This document shows, one piece after another, positions 24,878 through 32,675 of a DNA stretch of 64,000 nucleotides (position 1 is the first letter of the stretch; each line of letters opens with the position of its first letter). The position numbers were made by a program, and so were the translations under genes. The notes below the pieces were generated by a model that searched no databases, was not told the DNA's origin, and worked only from the letters and a program-made list of their open reading frames with translations. This DNA comes from Bacteroidales bacterium (GTDB lineage Bacteria > Bacteroidota > Bacteroidia > Bacteroidales > P3). The stretch is taken from assembly GCA_009783885.1 (NCBI GenBank), contig WRCN01000002.1:1-64000 (forward strand), in the 5' to 3' direction.

Positions 24878-26347
24878 ATGCCTAAAGTCATAAAAATATT
24901 TATCCTAATCGCCTTTCTCGGCAGCATAATCCTAACTGAAAGTTGTCGAAAAGATCCCGTGTTTAATACCGATCCGAATTTTCGTTTGGAATTTTCTCGC
25001 GATACTATACGATTTGACACCGTTTTCACATCATTAGGTTCAACCACGCTTTGGCTTAAAGTGTACAATCGAAGCAATAAAGACATTGATATTCAAACTA
25101 TCGAATTAGTTGGTGGAGAGGCTTCGCCGTTCCGAATGAATGTGAGTGGTGATACACTGCTTTCGCAGAGACATATTAGGCTTCGAGCGAAAGACAGTTT
25201 GTTTATTTTTATCAGAGTAACGATAAATCCAAATGACACAACCAATCTATTTGAAGAGGTTGATTACATTCGTTTTTCTTTCAATAATCAAACGCAAGAT
25301 GTTGTTCTTAGTGCATTCGGGCAAAATGCACATTACCTTCACGAAATAAATGGCTCTTTCCAATATGACACGCTCAATATTCCTTGCATTATTGCTGATT
25401 GCAGCTCACCTTGGACTGCTGAAAAACCTTACGTCATTTTCGGACATTTACTCGTTCAATCGGGTGATGAATTGATTTTGGAGGCCGGAACTCGCCTGCA
25501 TTTTGCGCCCGACGCAGGGCTTATTGTTGATAACGGTGGAAGTTTGAAAATTCGCGGAGCATTTGGTGAAGAAGTGATTTTTGACGGTATGCGTATGGAC
25601 GAGGCCTACAGAAACACAACCGGTCAATGGGGACGAATTTGGCTTTCTGCGGGAAGTATCAACAACGAAATCAATTGGGCAATTATTCGAAACGGGAAAA
25701 TCGGGCTTTTAGTGGATAGCGTAGCCAATGATAACCGCACGCTAACTATTGAAAACACGATTATTGACAATATGCAAAGTCATGGCATTTGGGCACGAGG
25801 CGCCGATATTCTTGGAAATAATCTGCAAGTAAGCAATTGTGGTGAACGTTTGTTGGAATTGGTTGGAGGTCGTTATGCCTTCGAACACTGCACATTTGCG
25901 AATTATTTTAGAGCTTTGACTTCTTTTCGAAGAACGGCATCGGTTTTACTGAAAAATTACACCTATTCTAATGGTGTGGAAATCTCGTTGTGCCCGTTGG
26001 TGCGTGCGGATTTTACGAGTTGCATAATTTATGGCTCTCGAACAGAAGGTGAATTAGAACTGGATTTAAAATCGGAAACCGCCGATAATTACAATTTCTC
26101 TTACTGCAATATACGCACCCGAATCAACACAAATAGCAGCAGATTTCAGAACTGCCAAATCAATATGGACCCATTTTTCAAAAGTACTTCGTCTCCGAAT
26201 TTCGATTTTGATATTGAATTACCACCATCGTCACAAACTTCGGGTGTTATCGGCAAAGGCAAACCCGGTTCGCTTATTTCTCGCGACTTAAAAGATCGTC
26301 ATCGACCGTGGTTCTCAACTATTGGAGCTTACGAATTCACGGAATAA
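24878..26347 (+). CDS. Lipoprotein with a right-handed beta-helix domain, unknown
   Basis: A 489-residue lipoprotein (IILTESCRKDP, Cys about 23). Residues 30-165 form a beta-sandwich-like domain typical of ASPM/choice-anchor-like folds (LEFSRDTIRFDTVFTSLGSTTLWLKVYNRSNKDI). From about 185 to 450 there are short repeating beta segments with Asn and Gly at turns (LILEAGTRLHFAPDAGLIVDNGGSLKIRGA, ENTIIDNMQSHGIWARGADILGNNLQVSNCG), the look of a parallel beta helix. It ends GAYEFTE, as many such proteins do. This arrangement is widespread in Bacteroidales; function unknown. Confidence 0.8.
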   Translation: MPKVIKIFILIAFLGSIILTESCRKDPVFNTDPNFRLEFSRDTIRFDTVFTSLGSTTLWLKVYNRSNKDIDIQTIELVGGEASPFRMNVSGDTLLSQRHIRLRAKDSLFIFIRVTINPNDTTNLFEEVDYIRFSFNNQTQDVVLSAFGQNAHYLHEINGSFQYDTLNIPCIIADCSSPWTAEKPYVIFGHLLVQSGDELILEAGTRLHFAPDAGLIVDNGGSLKIRGAFGEEVIFDGMRMDEAYRNTTGQWGRIWLSAGSINNEINWAIIRNGKIGLLVDSVANDNRTLTIENTIIDNMQSHGIWARGADILGNNLQVSNCGERLLELVGGRYAFEHCTFANYFRALTSFRRTASVLLKNYTYSNGVEISLCPLVRADFTSCIIYGSRTEGELELDLKSETADNYNFSYCNIRTRINTNSSRFQNCQINMDPFFKSTSSPNFDFDIELPPSSQTSGVIGKGKPGSLISRDLKDRHRPWFSTIGAYEFTE

Positions 26348-26357
26348 TACATACAAA

Positions 26358-26380
26358 AGGGGCGTATTGAATACGCCCCT
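26358..26380. terminator. Hairpin between convergent genes (family B repeat)
   Basis: AGGGGCGTAT/ATACGCCCCT with a TGA-like loop of three bases, between the beta-helix gene and the convergent RRM gene, with a short T run after it (ACGTTTTTGC). It can act as a two-way terminator and belongs to the same repeat family as the copy at 23536. Confidence 0.6.
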
Positions 26381-26404
26381 ACGTTTTTGCGGTAGAAAAA
26401 TTAT

Positions 26405-26683
26405 CTACACACTTTCCTCTGCCGACGCAATTCCCGAACCGGGGCGCTCTTCAGATTCTTTCACCATAATCACTTTGCCTTCCCACTCAGCACCGTTGAG
26501 TTCGGCGATGGCTTTTCGGGCTTGTTCCTCGTTCGGCATCTCTACGAAACCAAAACCTTTGGAACGCTTGGTGTCACGGTCGAAAATAATTTTTGCGGAA
26601 GTAACTTCGCCATATTCGGCAAAAATACTTTCCAAATTTTCTTTCCGAATTTTGTAATTCAGATTTGCAACAAAAATGTTCAT
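26405..26683 (-). CDS. RNA-binding protein with one RRM domain
   Basis: A 92-residue protein that is almost only an RRM: RNP2 as NIFVANLNY (residues 2-10) and RNP1 as SKGFGFVEM (about 42-50), followed by EQARKAIAELNGAEWEGKVIMV and a short tail. Such single-RRM proteins are common in Bacteroidota and act as general RNA-binding or cold-responsive proteins. A TACCTTTG promoter lies 29 bp upstream. Confidence 0.93.
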   Translation of the reverse strand: MNIFVANLNYKIRKENLESIFAEYGEVTSAKIIFDRDTKRSKGFGFVEMPNEEQARKAIAELNGAEWEGKVIMVKESEERPGSGIASAEESV

Positions 26684-26711
26684 AAAAAAATGAAATAATT
26701 AAAATAAGTTG

Positions 26712-26719
26712 CAAAGGTA
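26712..26719 (-). promoter_or_regulatory. -7 box of the RRM gene promoter
   Basis: TACCTTTG on the minus strand with a T-rich upstream stretch. Confidence 0.75.
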
Positions 26720-26749
26720 CGAAAAAAAAATGAACTGTGCAAATAATAA

Positions 26750-26851
26750 CCGTCATTCCGAGCCCCTCGACTTTGCTCGGGATAAACTCCGTCAAGGAAT
26801 CCCCTTGCTATGGGATGTCTCGACTACGTTACACTTCGCTCGACATGACGG
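26750..26851. repeat. Family D double-hairpin element forming the 3' end of mpl
   Basis: About 102 bp with terminal inverted repeats CCGTCAT/ATGACGG, holding two hairpins and the phrases AAGGAATCCCCTTGCTA and GATGTCTCGACTACG also seen at 291-464 and 35708-35885, but joined in a different order. The last five codons of mpl (MSSEV) and its stop lie in it. Confidence 0.75.
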
Positions 26852-28304
26852 TTGCAGCAAATTCTACTTCATTCAATCCATCAAAATTTCCCGAACTCAT
26901 CAAAAGCAGATTGGCATTTTTCCAAGATTTTTCGAGCAAATATTGTTGTATTTTTTGGCTGCCGTTGAACACTAAAATATTCTCTCTACCAAACGCTTTT
27001 TTGACCATTTCGATGGTAATTTCGGGCAATTTTTTATGTGCAATCGTATGTGGATTGAAATAGACAATCGCCTCATCGGCTGCATCAAATGCGCCCTTGT
27101 ATTCATCCAAAAATTCTTTAGTCAGACTGCTAAATGTATGTAATTCCATACAGGCAACCAATGTGCGATTTGGGAATTGCTCTTTTACTGCGGTTACGGT
27201 TGCGCTTAATTTCGACGGCGAATGTGCAAAGTCTTTATAAATTGCCGTATGGTCTGATTTTTCTATTAATTCCAAACGTTTGGAAGCACCTGCAAACGAT
27301 TGTATCGCCGTTAAAAACTCTTCATCCGAAACACCTACACACTTGCAAACTTCCCACGCACCGCAAATATTTTGCAAATTGTGCTTCCCAAAAACTTGCA
27401 AGGGATAGGATTTTCCGTTGAAACCAATGGATGTGATTCCGTTTTCAATCGTGTATTCGGGAAGATTATAGTCGCTGCCGCGGACTTGTAGTCCGTGCCG
27501 TTCCCTTCGACTCCGCTCAGGGATCGGCCGTTGAGCGGAGTCGAAACGGACGTCCGCGCGAGCGGGAAGATTGTACGGAACTTTTGTGATATCCGGACGT
27601 GCGTTTGATGCAACTTTATTTACTTCATCATCTCCTGAATAGTAGATTAGACAGCCGTTCGGTGTGATTTCATTTGCAAAGATTTTGAATTGCTCCACAT
27701 AAATTTCAAACGTCGGAAACACATTGATATGATCCCAAGCAATGCCGTTGATAAGCGCAATATCTGGTTTATAAACATGAAATTTCGGACGCCGATCAAT
27801 CGGCGAAGTCAGATATTCGTCGCCCTCCAAAACTATGAACGGCGCATCATCCGTGAGTTTCACCATCACTTCAAAACCTGCCAATTGTGCGCCAACCATA
27901 TAATCGCAAGCAATGCTACAATCTTTCAAAACGTGCAAAATCATTGCGGTTATTGAAGTTTTTCCATGACTTCCGCCGATAACAATGCGTGTTTTGTTTT
28001 TCGATTGTTCGTATAAAAATTCGGGAAACGAATAAATTTTCAAACCCAATTCTTGTGCTTTCATAAGTTCAGGATTGTCTTTTCTGGCATGCATTCCGAG
28101 AATTATGCAATCTAAATCCGGCGTGATTTTTGATGGATCCCAGCCGATTTTTTCAGGCATCAATCCATATTTTTGCAAACGGGATTTTGCAGGATCAAAA
28201 ATTTCGTCGTCGGTGCCCGACACGTTGTAACCTTTGAGATGAAGCGCAATAGCCAAATTGTGCATGGCTGCGCCGCCTATGGATGTGAAATGAACTTTTG
28301 GCAT
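26829..28304 (-). CDS. mpl: UDP-N-acetylmuramate:L-alanyl-gamma-D-glutamyl-meso-diaminopimelate ligase
   Basis: Recycles murein tripeptide by joining it to UDP-MurNAc. The 491-residue Mur ligase has an N-terminal Rossmann domain (VHFTSIGGAAMHNLAIALHLKGYNVSGTDD), the P-loop VIGGSHGKTSITAMILH (about 107-123), EGDEYLTSPIDRRPKFHVY with NGIAWDHINVFPT, and the C-domain YKDFAHSPSKLSATV. Two oddities: a 105-nt (35-codon) insertion at about residues 247-281, made of a palindromic element flanked by a 13-bp direct repeat, and a C-terminus (MSSEV) encoded by another repeat. Without the insertion the length would be about 456, usual for the family as I recall it. Confidence 0.92.
   Translation of the reverse strand: MPKVHFTSIGGAAMHNLAIALHLKGYNVSGTDDEIFDPAKSRLQKYGLMPEKIGWDPSKITPDLDCIILGMHARKDNPELMKAQELGLKIYSFPEFLYEQSKNKTRIVIGGSHGKTSITAMILHVLKDCSIACDYMVGAQLAGFEVMVKLTDDAPFIVLEGDEYLTSPIDRRPKFHVYKPDIALINGIAWDHINVFPTFEIYVEQFKIFANEITPNGCLIYYSGDDEVNKVASNARPDITKVPYNLPARADVRFDSAQRPIPERSRRERHGLQVRGSDYNLPEYTIENGITSIGFNGKSYPLQVFGKHNLQNICGAWEVCKCVGVSDEEFLTAIQSFAGASKRLELIEKSDHTAIYKDFAHSPSKLSATVTAVKEQFPNRTLVACMELHTFSSLTKEFLDEYKGAFDAADEAIVYFNPHTIAHKKLPEITIEMVKKAFGRENILVFNGSQKIQQYLLEKSWKNANLLLMSSGNFDGLNEVEFAATVMSSEV
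27458..27575. repeat. Palindromic element in mpl with 13-bp direct flanking duplication
   Basis: Direct repeats CGGGAAGATTATA (27458-27470) and CGGGAAGATTGTA (27563-27575), 12 of 13 identical, flank a 92-bp insert. The insert has outer inverted ends (GCGGAC/GTCCGC), the family E hairpin at 27477-27499, and the family C hairpin at 27506-27545 with perfect 14-base arms (TTCGACTCCGCTCA). The unit length of 105 keeps the reading frame. Confidence 0.9.
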
Positions 28305-28317
28305 AGCAATTTTTTTA

Positions 28318-28325
28318 CAAAGATA
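28318..28325 (-). promoter_or_regulatory. -7 box of the mpl promoter
   Basis: TATCTTTG on the minus strand, 13 bp before the mpl start. Confidence 0.75.
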
Positions 28326-28348
28326 CGAAAAAGAATGAAATAAGACGG

Positions 28349-29521
28349 TTAGGGTTTTGCAAACTTTGGGTTCGTAATAAACGTAGAATCCGTCAAGGTA
28401 TGCAAAAAGGCTATCAGTTGGCGTTTTTGTACATCGGTAAGTTGTACACCTCCTTGGTTAACCTGCTTCATATTCGGATCAATGGTGGGCGACCATTTCA
28501 AGCCTGTGCTGTAAAATTCGATCACTTCTTCGAGAGTTTTAAATCGTCCATCGTGCATGTAAGGCGCAGTTAGAGCGATGTTGCGAAGAGTTGGAATTTT
28601 GTATTTTCCGATATCTTGCGGATTTTGGGTAATAAAAAATCTGTCGCGAAGGTCGTTGTGTTCAGCATCTAATCCATTATTTGAAAAACCGTATGTTGAA
28701 AATAAACGATTTCCATCACCGCCATGGCAATGAAAACAATCGGCGGTTTCTGACGAAAACAGCTGGTATCCGGCAAATTCATCATCCGTTAATTGCGCTC
28801 TGCCTTGCTTAAATCTGTCGTATTTGGAATCCGCTGAAATCAATGTGCGAACAAACTGTGCGATGGCTTTACAAATGCGATCTATCGTTACTTCGGGCGT
28901 TCCGAAAGCGGCTTCAAACATGGGCGGGTATTTCGATATCGAAGCAATGGCATTCACACTCCTTTCGATCGTTCCATGAATTTCGTGGGGCGCAGCAATC
29001 ATCATCCACACAAAAGATTCGAGATTTTTTTGATTAAACGGCTCTTGTGCAGGAACACCATAATTAGCATTTCCCAAATTTTGGTTGGATGAATGAACCA
29101 TGCCGTTCCACATATAGCCATCGTGTTGAAACACTAAATTTATCAAGGGCATCATCGCATGTGGCGTTTTTATTCCGGTTAAACCGAGCATTCGTCCAGT
29201 TTCAGTATCGTAAAACTGGTTGTCCATCCCGCTTTCAAACGCATTTTCCTGACGATGACACGAAAAACAACTCATCATCGAATCTAACTCAAACCGCCCG
29301 GACAATCGCCCTTCATAGAACAAGTGACGACCCAATTCCACGCCTTCAATCGTCATCGGATTATCCGAAGGAATGTTCAAAATTGTCGGAAAATGCAAAG
29401 GAATCTCAATGGTATAAGGTCGTGGAAGAGGTTTTGGCGGTTTTCCCGGACAAGCGCACAAAACTACAAATGCAACGACACACAAGAAATTTAAAATTGA
29501 TATATGTAAATGTTTTTTCAA
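28349..29521 (-). CDS. Di-haem cytochrome c peroxidase family lipoprotein
   Basis: A 390-residue envelope protein with a lipobox (VVLCACPGK, Cys about 24). Two haem c sites are seen: CFSCH (about 86-90) and CFHCH (about 262-266), with the CCP/MauG pattern of LGRHLFYEGRLS, HAMMPLINLVFQHDGYMWNG, AFGTPEVTIDRICKAIAQFVRTL, and YKIPTLRNIALTAPYMHDGRFKTLEEVIEFY. It should reduce hydrogen peroxide in the periplasm or oxidise another partner. It requires a cytochrome c maturation system, not present in this window. The electron donor is unknown. Confidence 0.92.
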   Translation of the reverse strand: MKKHLHISILNFLCVVAFVVLCACPGKPPKPLPRPYTIEIPLHFPTILNIPSDNPMTIEGVELGRHLFYEGRLSGRFELDSMMSCFSCHRQENAFESGMDNQFYDTETGRMLGLTGIKTPHAMMPLINLVFQHDGYMWNGMVHSSNQNLGNANYGVPAQEPFNQKNLESFVWMMIAAPHEIHGTIERSVNAIASISKYPPMFEAAFGTPEVTIDRICKAIAQFVRTLISADSKYDRFKQGRAQLTDDEFAGYQLFSSETADCFHCHGGDGNRLFSTYGFSNNGLDAEHNDLRDRFFITQNPQDIGKYKIPTLRNIALTAPYMHDGRFKTLEEVIEFYSTGLKWSPTIDPNMKQVNQGGVQLTDVQKRQLIAFLHTLTDSTFITNPKFAKP

Positions 29522-29578
29522 GCGTTTTTCAACTTCGTTCAGCTCCCAAGCTCGATTGTTACAAAAAATGAAAAATAT

Positions 29579-30262
29579 TTATTTCATTTCTACCAACTCC
29601 ATACTGTTTAACAGTTGGTTTTTACTGTCATAGGTTTCACTCTTCACAATACCAACATTTGGCGCACCCCACGAAATAACGTGGGTGTGATCGGTTGATC
29701 CCAGCTTGGTAATCGTAACGGTTTGTGTAATTTTGTGACTTTTAAATGTCCCTGCCGGAACGGTTATTTCCTCTATACCCACACATTTTCCGTCGGTCAT
29801 GCTTACATCCACATGCACGTTGATGATTCCTCTTCCTATATTTGCAACCATGTGTGCATCTTTGAGCGTTTCTCCGGGCATTAAATTATTCGGGAATTGT
29901 AAGGGTGTGCCTGTAACATCTATTATTCTTTCGTTTGAGCTTTTCAACTTGCCGACAAAAGGATATTTCAAATCAAAAATCATCAAACCATCCTTTATAA
30001 GCATCTTACAAGGCACTTCCACAAGGGTTTTTTGATGTTTATCCATACTTTCATACAGATAGGAAATGGTCATACTGTCGTTCGAACCTTCCACCGCATT
30101 GAGCGTTTGTTGCAGATAGCCGTTTATTTCGCCACTGTTATCCTTTTGTGCAAACAACAATACGGTTCCTGTTTTGGTAGGAAAAAAAATGTTTTGTGCA
30201 TACAACCCTGCTGTACTTGTAACAAATGCTGTTACTAATAGTAATTTGATTTTGTGTTTCAT
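29579..30262 (-). CDS. Secreted protein of the TapB/DUF3108-like type
   Basis: A 227-residue protein with a signal peptide (residues 1-22, TAGLYAQ). The mature part is beta-rich: an opening IFFPTKTGTVLLFAQKD, central PLQFPNNLMPGETLKDAHM, and closing VPAGTFKSHKITQTVTI...SWGAPNVGIVKSETYDSKNQLLNSMELVE, a pattern I associate with DUF3108-like (TapB family) proteins of Bacteroidota. Own TATCTTTG promoter. Function unknown. Confidence 0.7.
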   Translation of the reverse strand: MKHKIKLLLVTAFVTSTAGLYAQNIFFPTKTGTVLLFAQKDNSGEINGYLQQTLNAVEGSNDSMTISYLYESMDKHQKTLVEVPCKMLIKDGLMIFDLKYPFVGKLKSSNERIIDVTGTPLQFPNNLMPGETLKDAHMVANIGRGIINVHVDVSMTDGKCVGIEEITVPAGTFKSHKITQTVTITKLGSTDHTHVISWGAPNVGIVKSETYDSKNQLLNSMELVEMK

Positions 30263-30278
30263 AGGAATAGTTTTTTTG

Positions 30279-30286
30279 CAAAGATA
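30279..30286 (-). promoter_or_regulatory. -7 box of the TapB-like gene promoter
   Basis: TATCTTTG on the minus strand, 17 bp before the start. Confidence 0.7.
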
Positions 30287-30353
30287 CGAAAAAAAAATGA
30301 AATTGACTTATTTTTTTACGATGCACCGTCAGCCCCGCGAGGTCTTCCCCAGT

Positions 30354-30435
30354 GTTATTCCCACGAAAGCGAGAATCTCTAAGCGATAGGAAGCTTTCCA
30401 AAAGCAAGGGGATTCCCGCCTTCGCAGGAATGATG
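30354..30435. repeat. Family D repeat downstream of the HdrD-like gene
   Basis: Contains ATTCCCACGAAAGCGAGAAT and AAGCAAGGGGATTCCCGCC followed by TTCGCAGGAATGA: inverted pair of a GC-rich hairpin repeat. It ends next to the stop codon of the HdrD-like gene. Confidence 0.65.
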
Positions 30436-30438
30436 GCC

Positions 30439-32286
30439 TTAAACTAAATTCTCTGCAACAATCTCCGCCAAATCCTTCACTTCGATTTTGTTTGTTTCCG
30501 AAAATGCTTTTTTGCAGGCAGGGCAAGCGGTTGCTAAGATGTCGGGATTGTTTGTCGTAAGTTTTTCAACAACATCATCGGACATTACACGGCGTTTGCG
30601 ATAAGGCAAGGCTTCCGCGGCGATGCTATGGCCGCAGCATAAAGACTCGTCTCCATCGTAAGCCGTAGATTGAAGTTGGCCTACAGATTTTAAGACTTCG
30701 CGTGGTTCATCGTAAACACCCGAATTTCGACCTAATTCGCAAGGATCGTGGAAAACAATTTTTGCAGTAGTTGGATTTATTTTGATTTTTCCTATTTTCA
30801 AAAGTTCTTGAATGTATTGCGAATGATGCAAAACACGCATATTCAATGCATAATTTTCTTTGAAAAATTTGTAACAAATCGGACACGATGTAACCAATGT
30901 TTTAGCATGTATTTGATTAAACAATTCGGTATTTTTCTTTATCAATTCATCTGCAGACTTTCGTGCTCCTGCAAGTAAAACAGGGCGTCCACAACAAATC
31001 GAACCCTCCGCATCAATGAAGTTGAAACGTTCGCCTGAAGCCTCCAAAATTTTGGTCATGGCGAGTTTGGTTGCGGGCGTTAAATGCGTCATACAACCTG
31101 CGAAGTAGATTACATCGACATCGGTCGCTTCGGCTCCGCTCAGCGTCAGGGCATTGAGCGGAGTCGAAATGTCCTTTACGGATGTATTCAAATAATCGTA
31201 TTGTTTTTCTGTGTGCAAATTCACCAACTCGTGCTTAGTGTTGAGTTTGAGCGCAGCGGTATCAACACCTACGGGACATGCCTTTGTACAACGATTACAC
31301 ATTAAACACGTACTCGCCGCTTGATGTGCTTTTGCGGATTTCCAAAGTCGTAAATGCCGCGTATAGTTGATTGCCGCAGAATCCCGCAAAGATGCAACAG
31401 AAACCAACTGACAAGGATCCAAACAAATTCCGCAACGCGAACATGAATAAATCTCAACTTTTCCGTATCCCGAGTTTCTGTGTTCCTCACGAATACCTGC
31501 ATTGCGCATAATAATGAACAAGGGTTCCGATAAAATATGTGTGTATCTCGACCAAGGCAACATGATAAAAAAGACACCCAAAGAAATCGAATACGCCCAC
31601 CAAATCGGGCGTATGTAAATTTCATTCTCCGTAAAATTATAAAACCAATGGAATATCGAGCCGACTCCTGCAGTTAAAAAACTTCCACCACTGATTTCGG
31701 AATAAAAACTTTCGGCCAAAAAACGCAATGGAAAAATCGCCCAAAGCGCATACATCGCAACTTGGTCATTCCAACGCAATTTAGTTGTGCGTTTCATTCC
31801 AAACGCCTTTCTTCGAAATCGTTTGTATATCGCCAAAACCAAGCCGGAAAGAACATACAACAAGGTTAAATCCATCATAAAAAAGAAAAACGAACCTTGT
31901 AAAGTGGTTTCGGTTTCCATCATGAAATAGCGGAAAAATATCGGATACCAAGGCAAATTCAAGCGGTGCGGAGCAAAAATATTCACCTCCAAATGTCCCC
32001 AAATAATCAACAAAAACCAGCCAAATGCAAAGGCGGTGTGCATATAACCGAGTGTCCAATTTTTCTTCCAAATTTTGCGATGAAGCAAACATTCCATAAA
32101 AATTTCCCAACCAGATTTGAAAATTTTTAACGAAAATATATGCTTCAATAATTTGAATTTATCATCGTTCGGAAGCGCCTTAACTACACGGATTAGCGCA
32201 ATAAACAAATAGGTCAATATAAATACCAAACCGATGGTATAAGGCAAAACGAACGGGTCGAAACTGCTAGCTAATCTTTCCTGCAT
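30439..32286 (-). CDS. Membrane-bound Fe-S protein, HdrD-like with an N-terminal membrane domain
   Basis: A 615-residue protein. N-terminal half: five or six transmembrane helices (first at about 15-35), resembling cytochrome-b-type subunits such as HdrE/NarI. Then two [4Fe-4S] sites (CSRCGICLDPCQ near 288; CLMCNRCTKACP near 330) and two CCG domains (FAGCMTHL...ICCGRPV, SCPICYKFF, FHDPCELGRN, SLCCGHS, TACPACKKAF). This is the HdrD/GlpC-type thiol or quinone redox module tied to the membrane. A 40-bp palindrome is read in frame as ISTPLNALTLSGAEA at about residues 372-386, just before the first CCG domain. Last gene of the operon; starts inside the end of the HdrC-like gene (20 bp overlap). 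Confidence 0.85.
   Translation of the reverse strand: MQERLASSFDPFVLPYTIGLVFILTYLFIALIRVVKALPNDDKFKLLKHIFSLKIFKSGWEIFMECLLHRKIWKKNWTLGYMHTAFAFGWFLLIIWGHLEVNIFAPHRLNLPWYPIFFRYFMMETETTLQGSFFFFMMDLTLLYVLSGLVLAIYKRFRRKAFGMKRTTKLRWNDQVAMYALWAIFPLRFLAESFYSEISGGSFLTAGVGSIFHWFYNFTENEIYIRPIWWAYSISLGVFFIMLPWSRYTHILSEPLFIIMRNAGIREEHRNSGYGKVEIYSCSRCGICLDPCQLVSVASLRDSAAINYTRHLRLWKSAKAHQAASTCLMCNRCTKACPVGVDTAALKLNTKHELVNLHTEKQYDYLNTSVKDISTPLNALTLSGAEATDVDVIYFAGCMTHLTPATKLAMTKILEASGERFNFIDAEGSICCGRPVLLAGARKSADELIKKNTELFNQIHAKTLVTSCPICYKFFKENYALNMRVLHHSQYIQELLKIGKIKINPTTAKIVFHDPCELGRNSGVYDEPREVLKSVGQLQSTAYDGDESLCCGHSIAAEALPYRKRRVMSDDVVEKLTTNNPDILATACPACKKAFSETNKIEVKDLAEIVAENLV
31129..31168. repeat. Family C hairpin inside the HdrD-like gene
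   Basis: Arms TTCGGCTCCGCTCA and TGAGCGGAGTCGAA, 13 of 14 complementary, loop 12, total 40 bp, the same geometry as the core in mpl. Read through in frame. Confidence 0.9.
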
Positions 32287-32605
32287 GGAGATGTTTGTTT
32301 AAAATAAGTACAATATGTCGAGTGTTTAAGCCTTTTGGACAAGCGAATTGGCACTTTCCGCAAAGCATACAGCGATTGATAATCGGTTCGAGTGATTGTG
32401 TATCGCCGCGTTTACAAAGCAACATGATTTTTCGCAAATTGAAGTCGGTGAATTGCCCTGTTGAGCAAGTTGAAGCGCACGTTCCGCAAGAGATACAGGT
32501 AGCCGCACTTGGTTCTTCTTTCAGCAATTTTTTATACAATTCGGAGTTGTCAACATCCAAATCTAAGGTTGCGCTTTCGTTTCGTTTATATCCAAAATTT
32601 ATCAT
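32267..32605 (-). CDS. 4Fe-4S dicluster protein, HdrC-like (second copy)
   Basis: A 112-residue protein beginning MINFGYKRNESATLDLD; the longer open frame upstream is translated repeat DNA and is rejected. It carries two [4Fe-4S] motifs, CISCGTCASTCS (about 37-48) and CMLCGKCQFACP (about 79-90), the HdrC pattern. It probably passes electrons between the soluble HdrABC-like subunits and the membrane HdrD-like partner, whose gene starts within its last codons. Confidence 0.85.
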   Translation of the reverse strand: MINFGYKRNESATLDLDVDNSELYKKLLKEEPSAATCISCGTCASTCSTGQFTDFNLRKIMLLCKRGDTQSLEPIINRCMLCGKCQFACPKGLNTRHIVLILNKHLHAGKIS

Positions 32606-32620
32606 ATTTTTTAGTTTTTT

Positions 32621-32674
32621 GTAGGGGCGAGGTCTACTCGCCCTTGTTTTTGGGCGGGCGAACCCCGCCCTTAC
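32621..32674. repeat. Family B double hairpin between the HdrA-like and HdrC-like genes
   Basis: GTAGGGGCGAGGTCTACTCG begins it and GCGAACCCCGCCCTTAC ends it; two adjacent GC-rich hairpins in an intra-operon gap. Confidence 0.75.
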
Positions 32675-32675
32675 A

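Noticed and set aside
26358..26380. CRISPR or other array from the many GC-rich hairpins
   Set aside because: The repeats are scattered singly with gene-scale spacing and no spacers; no cas gene is present.
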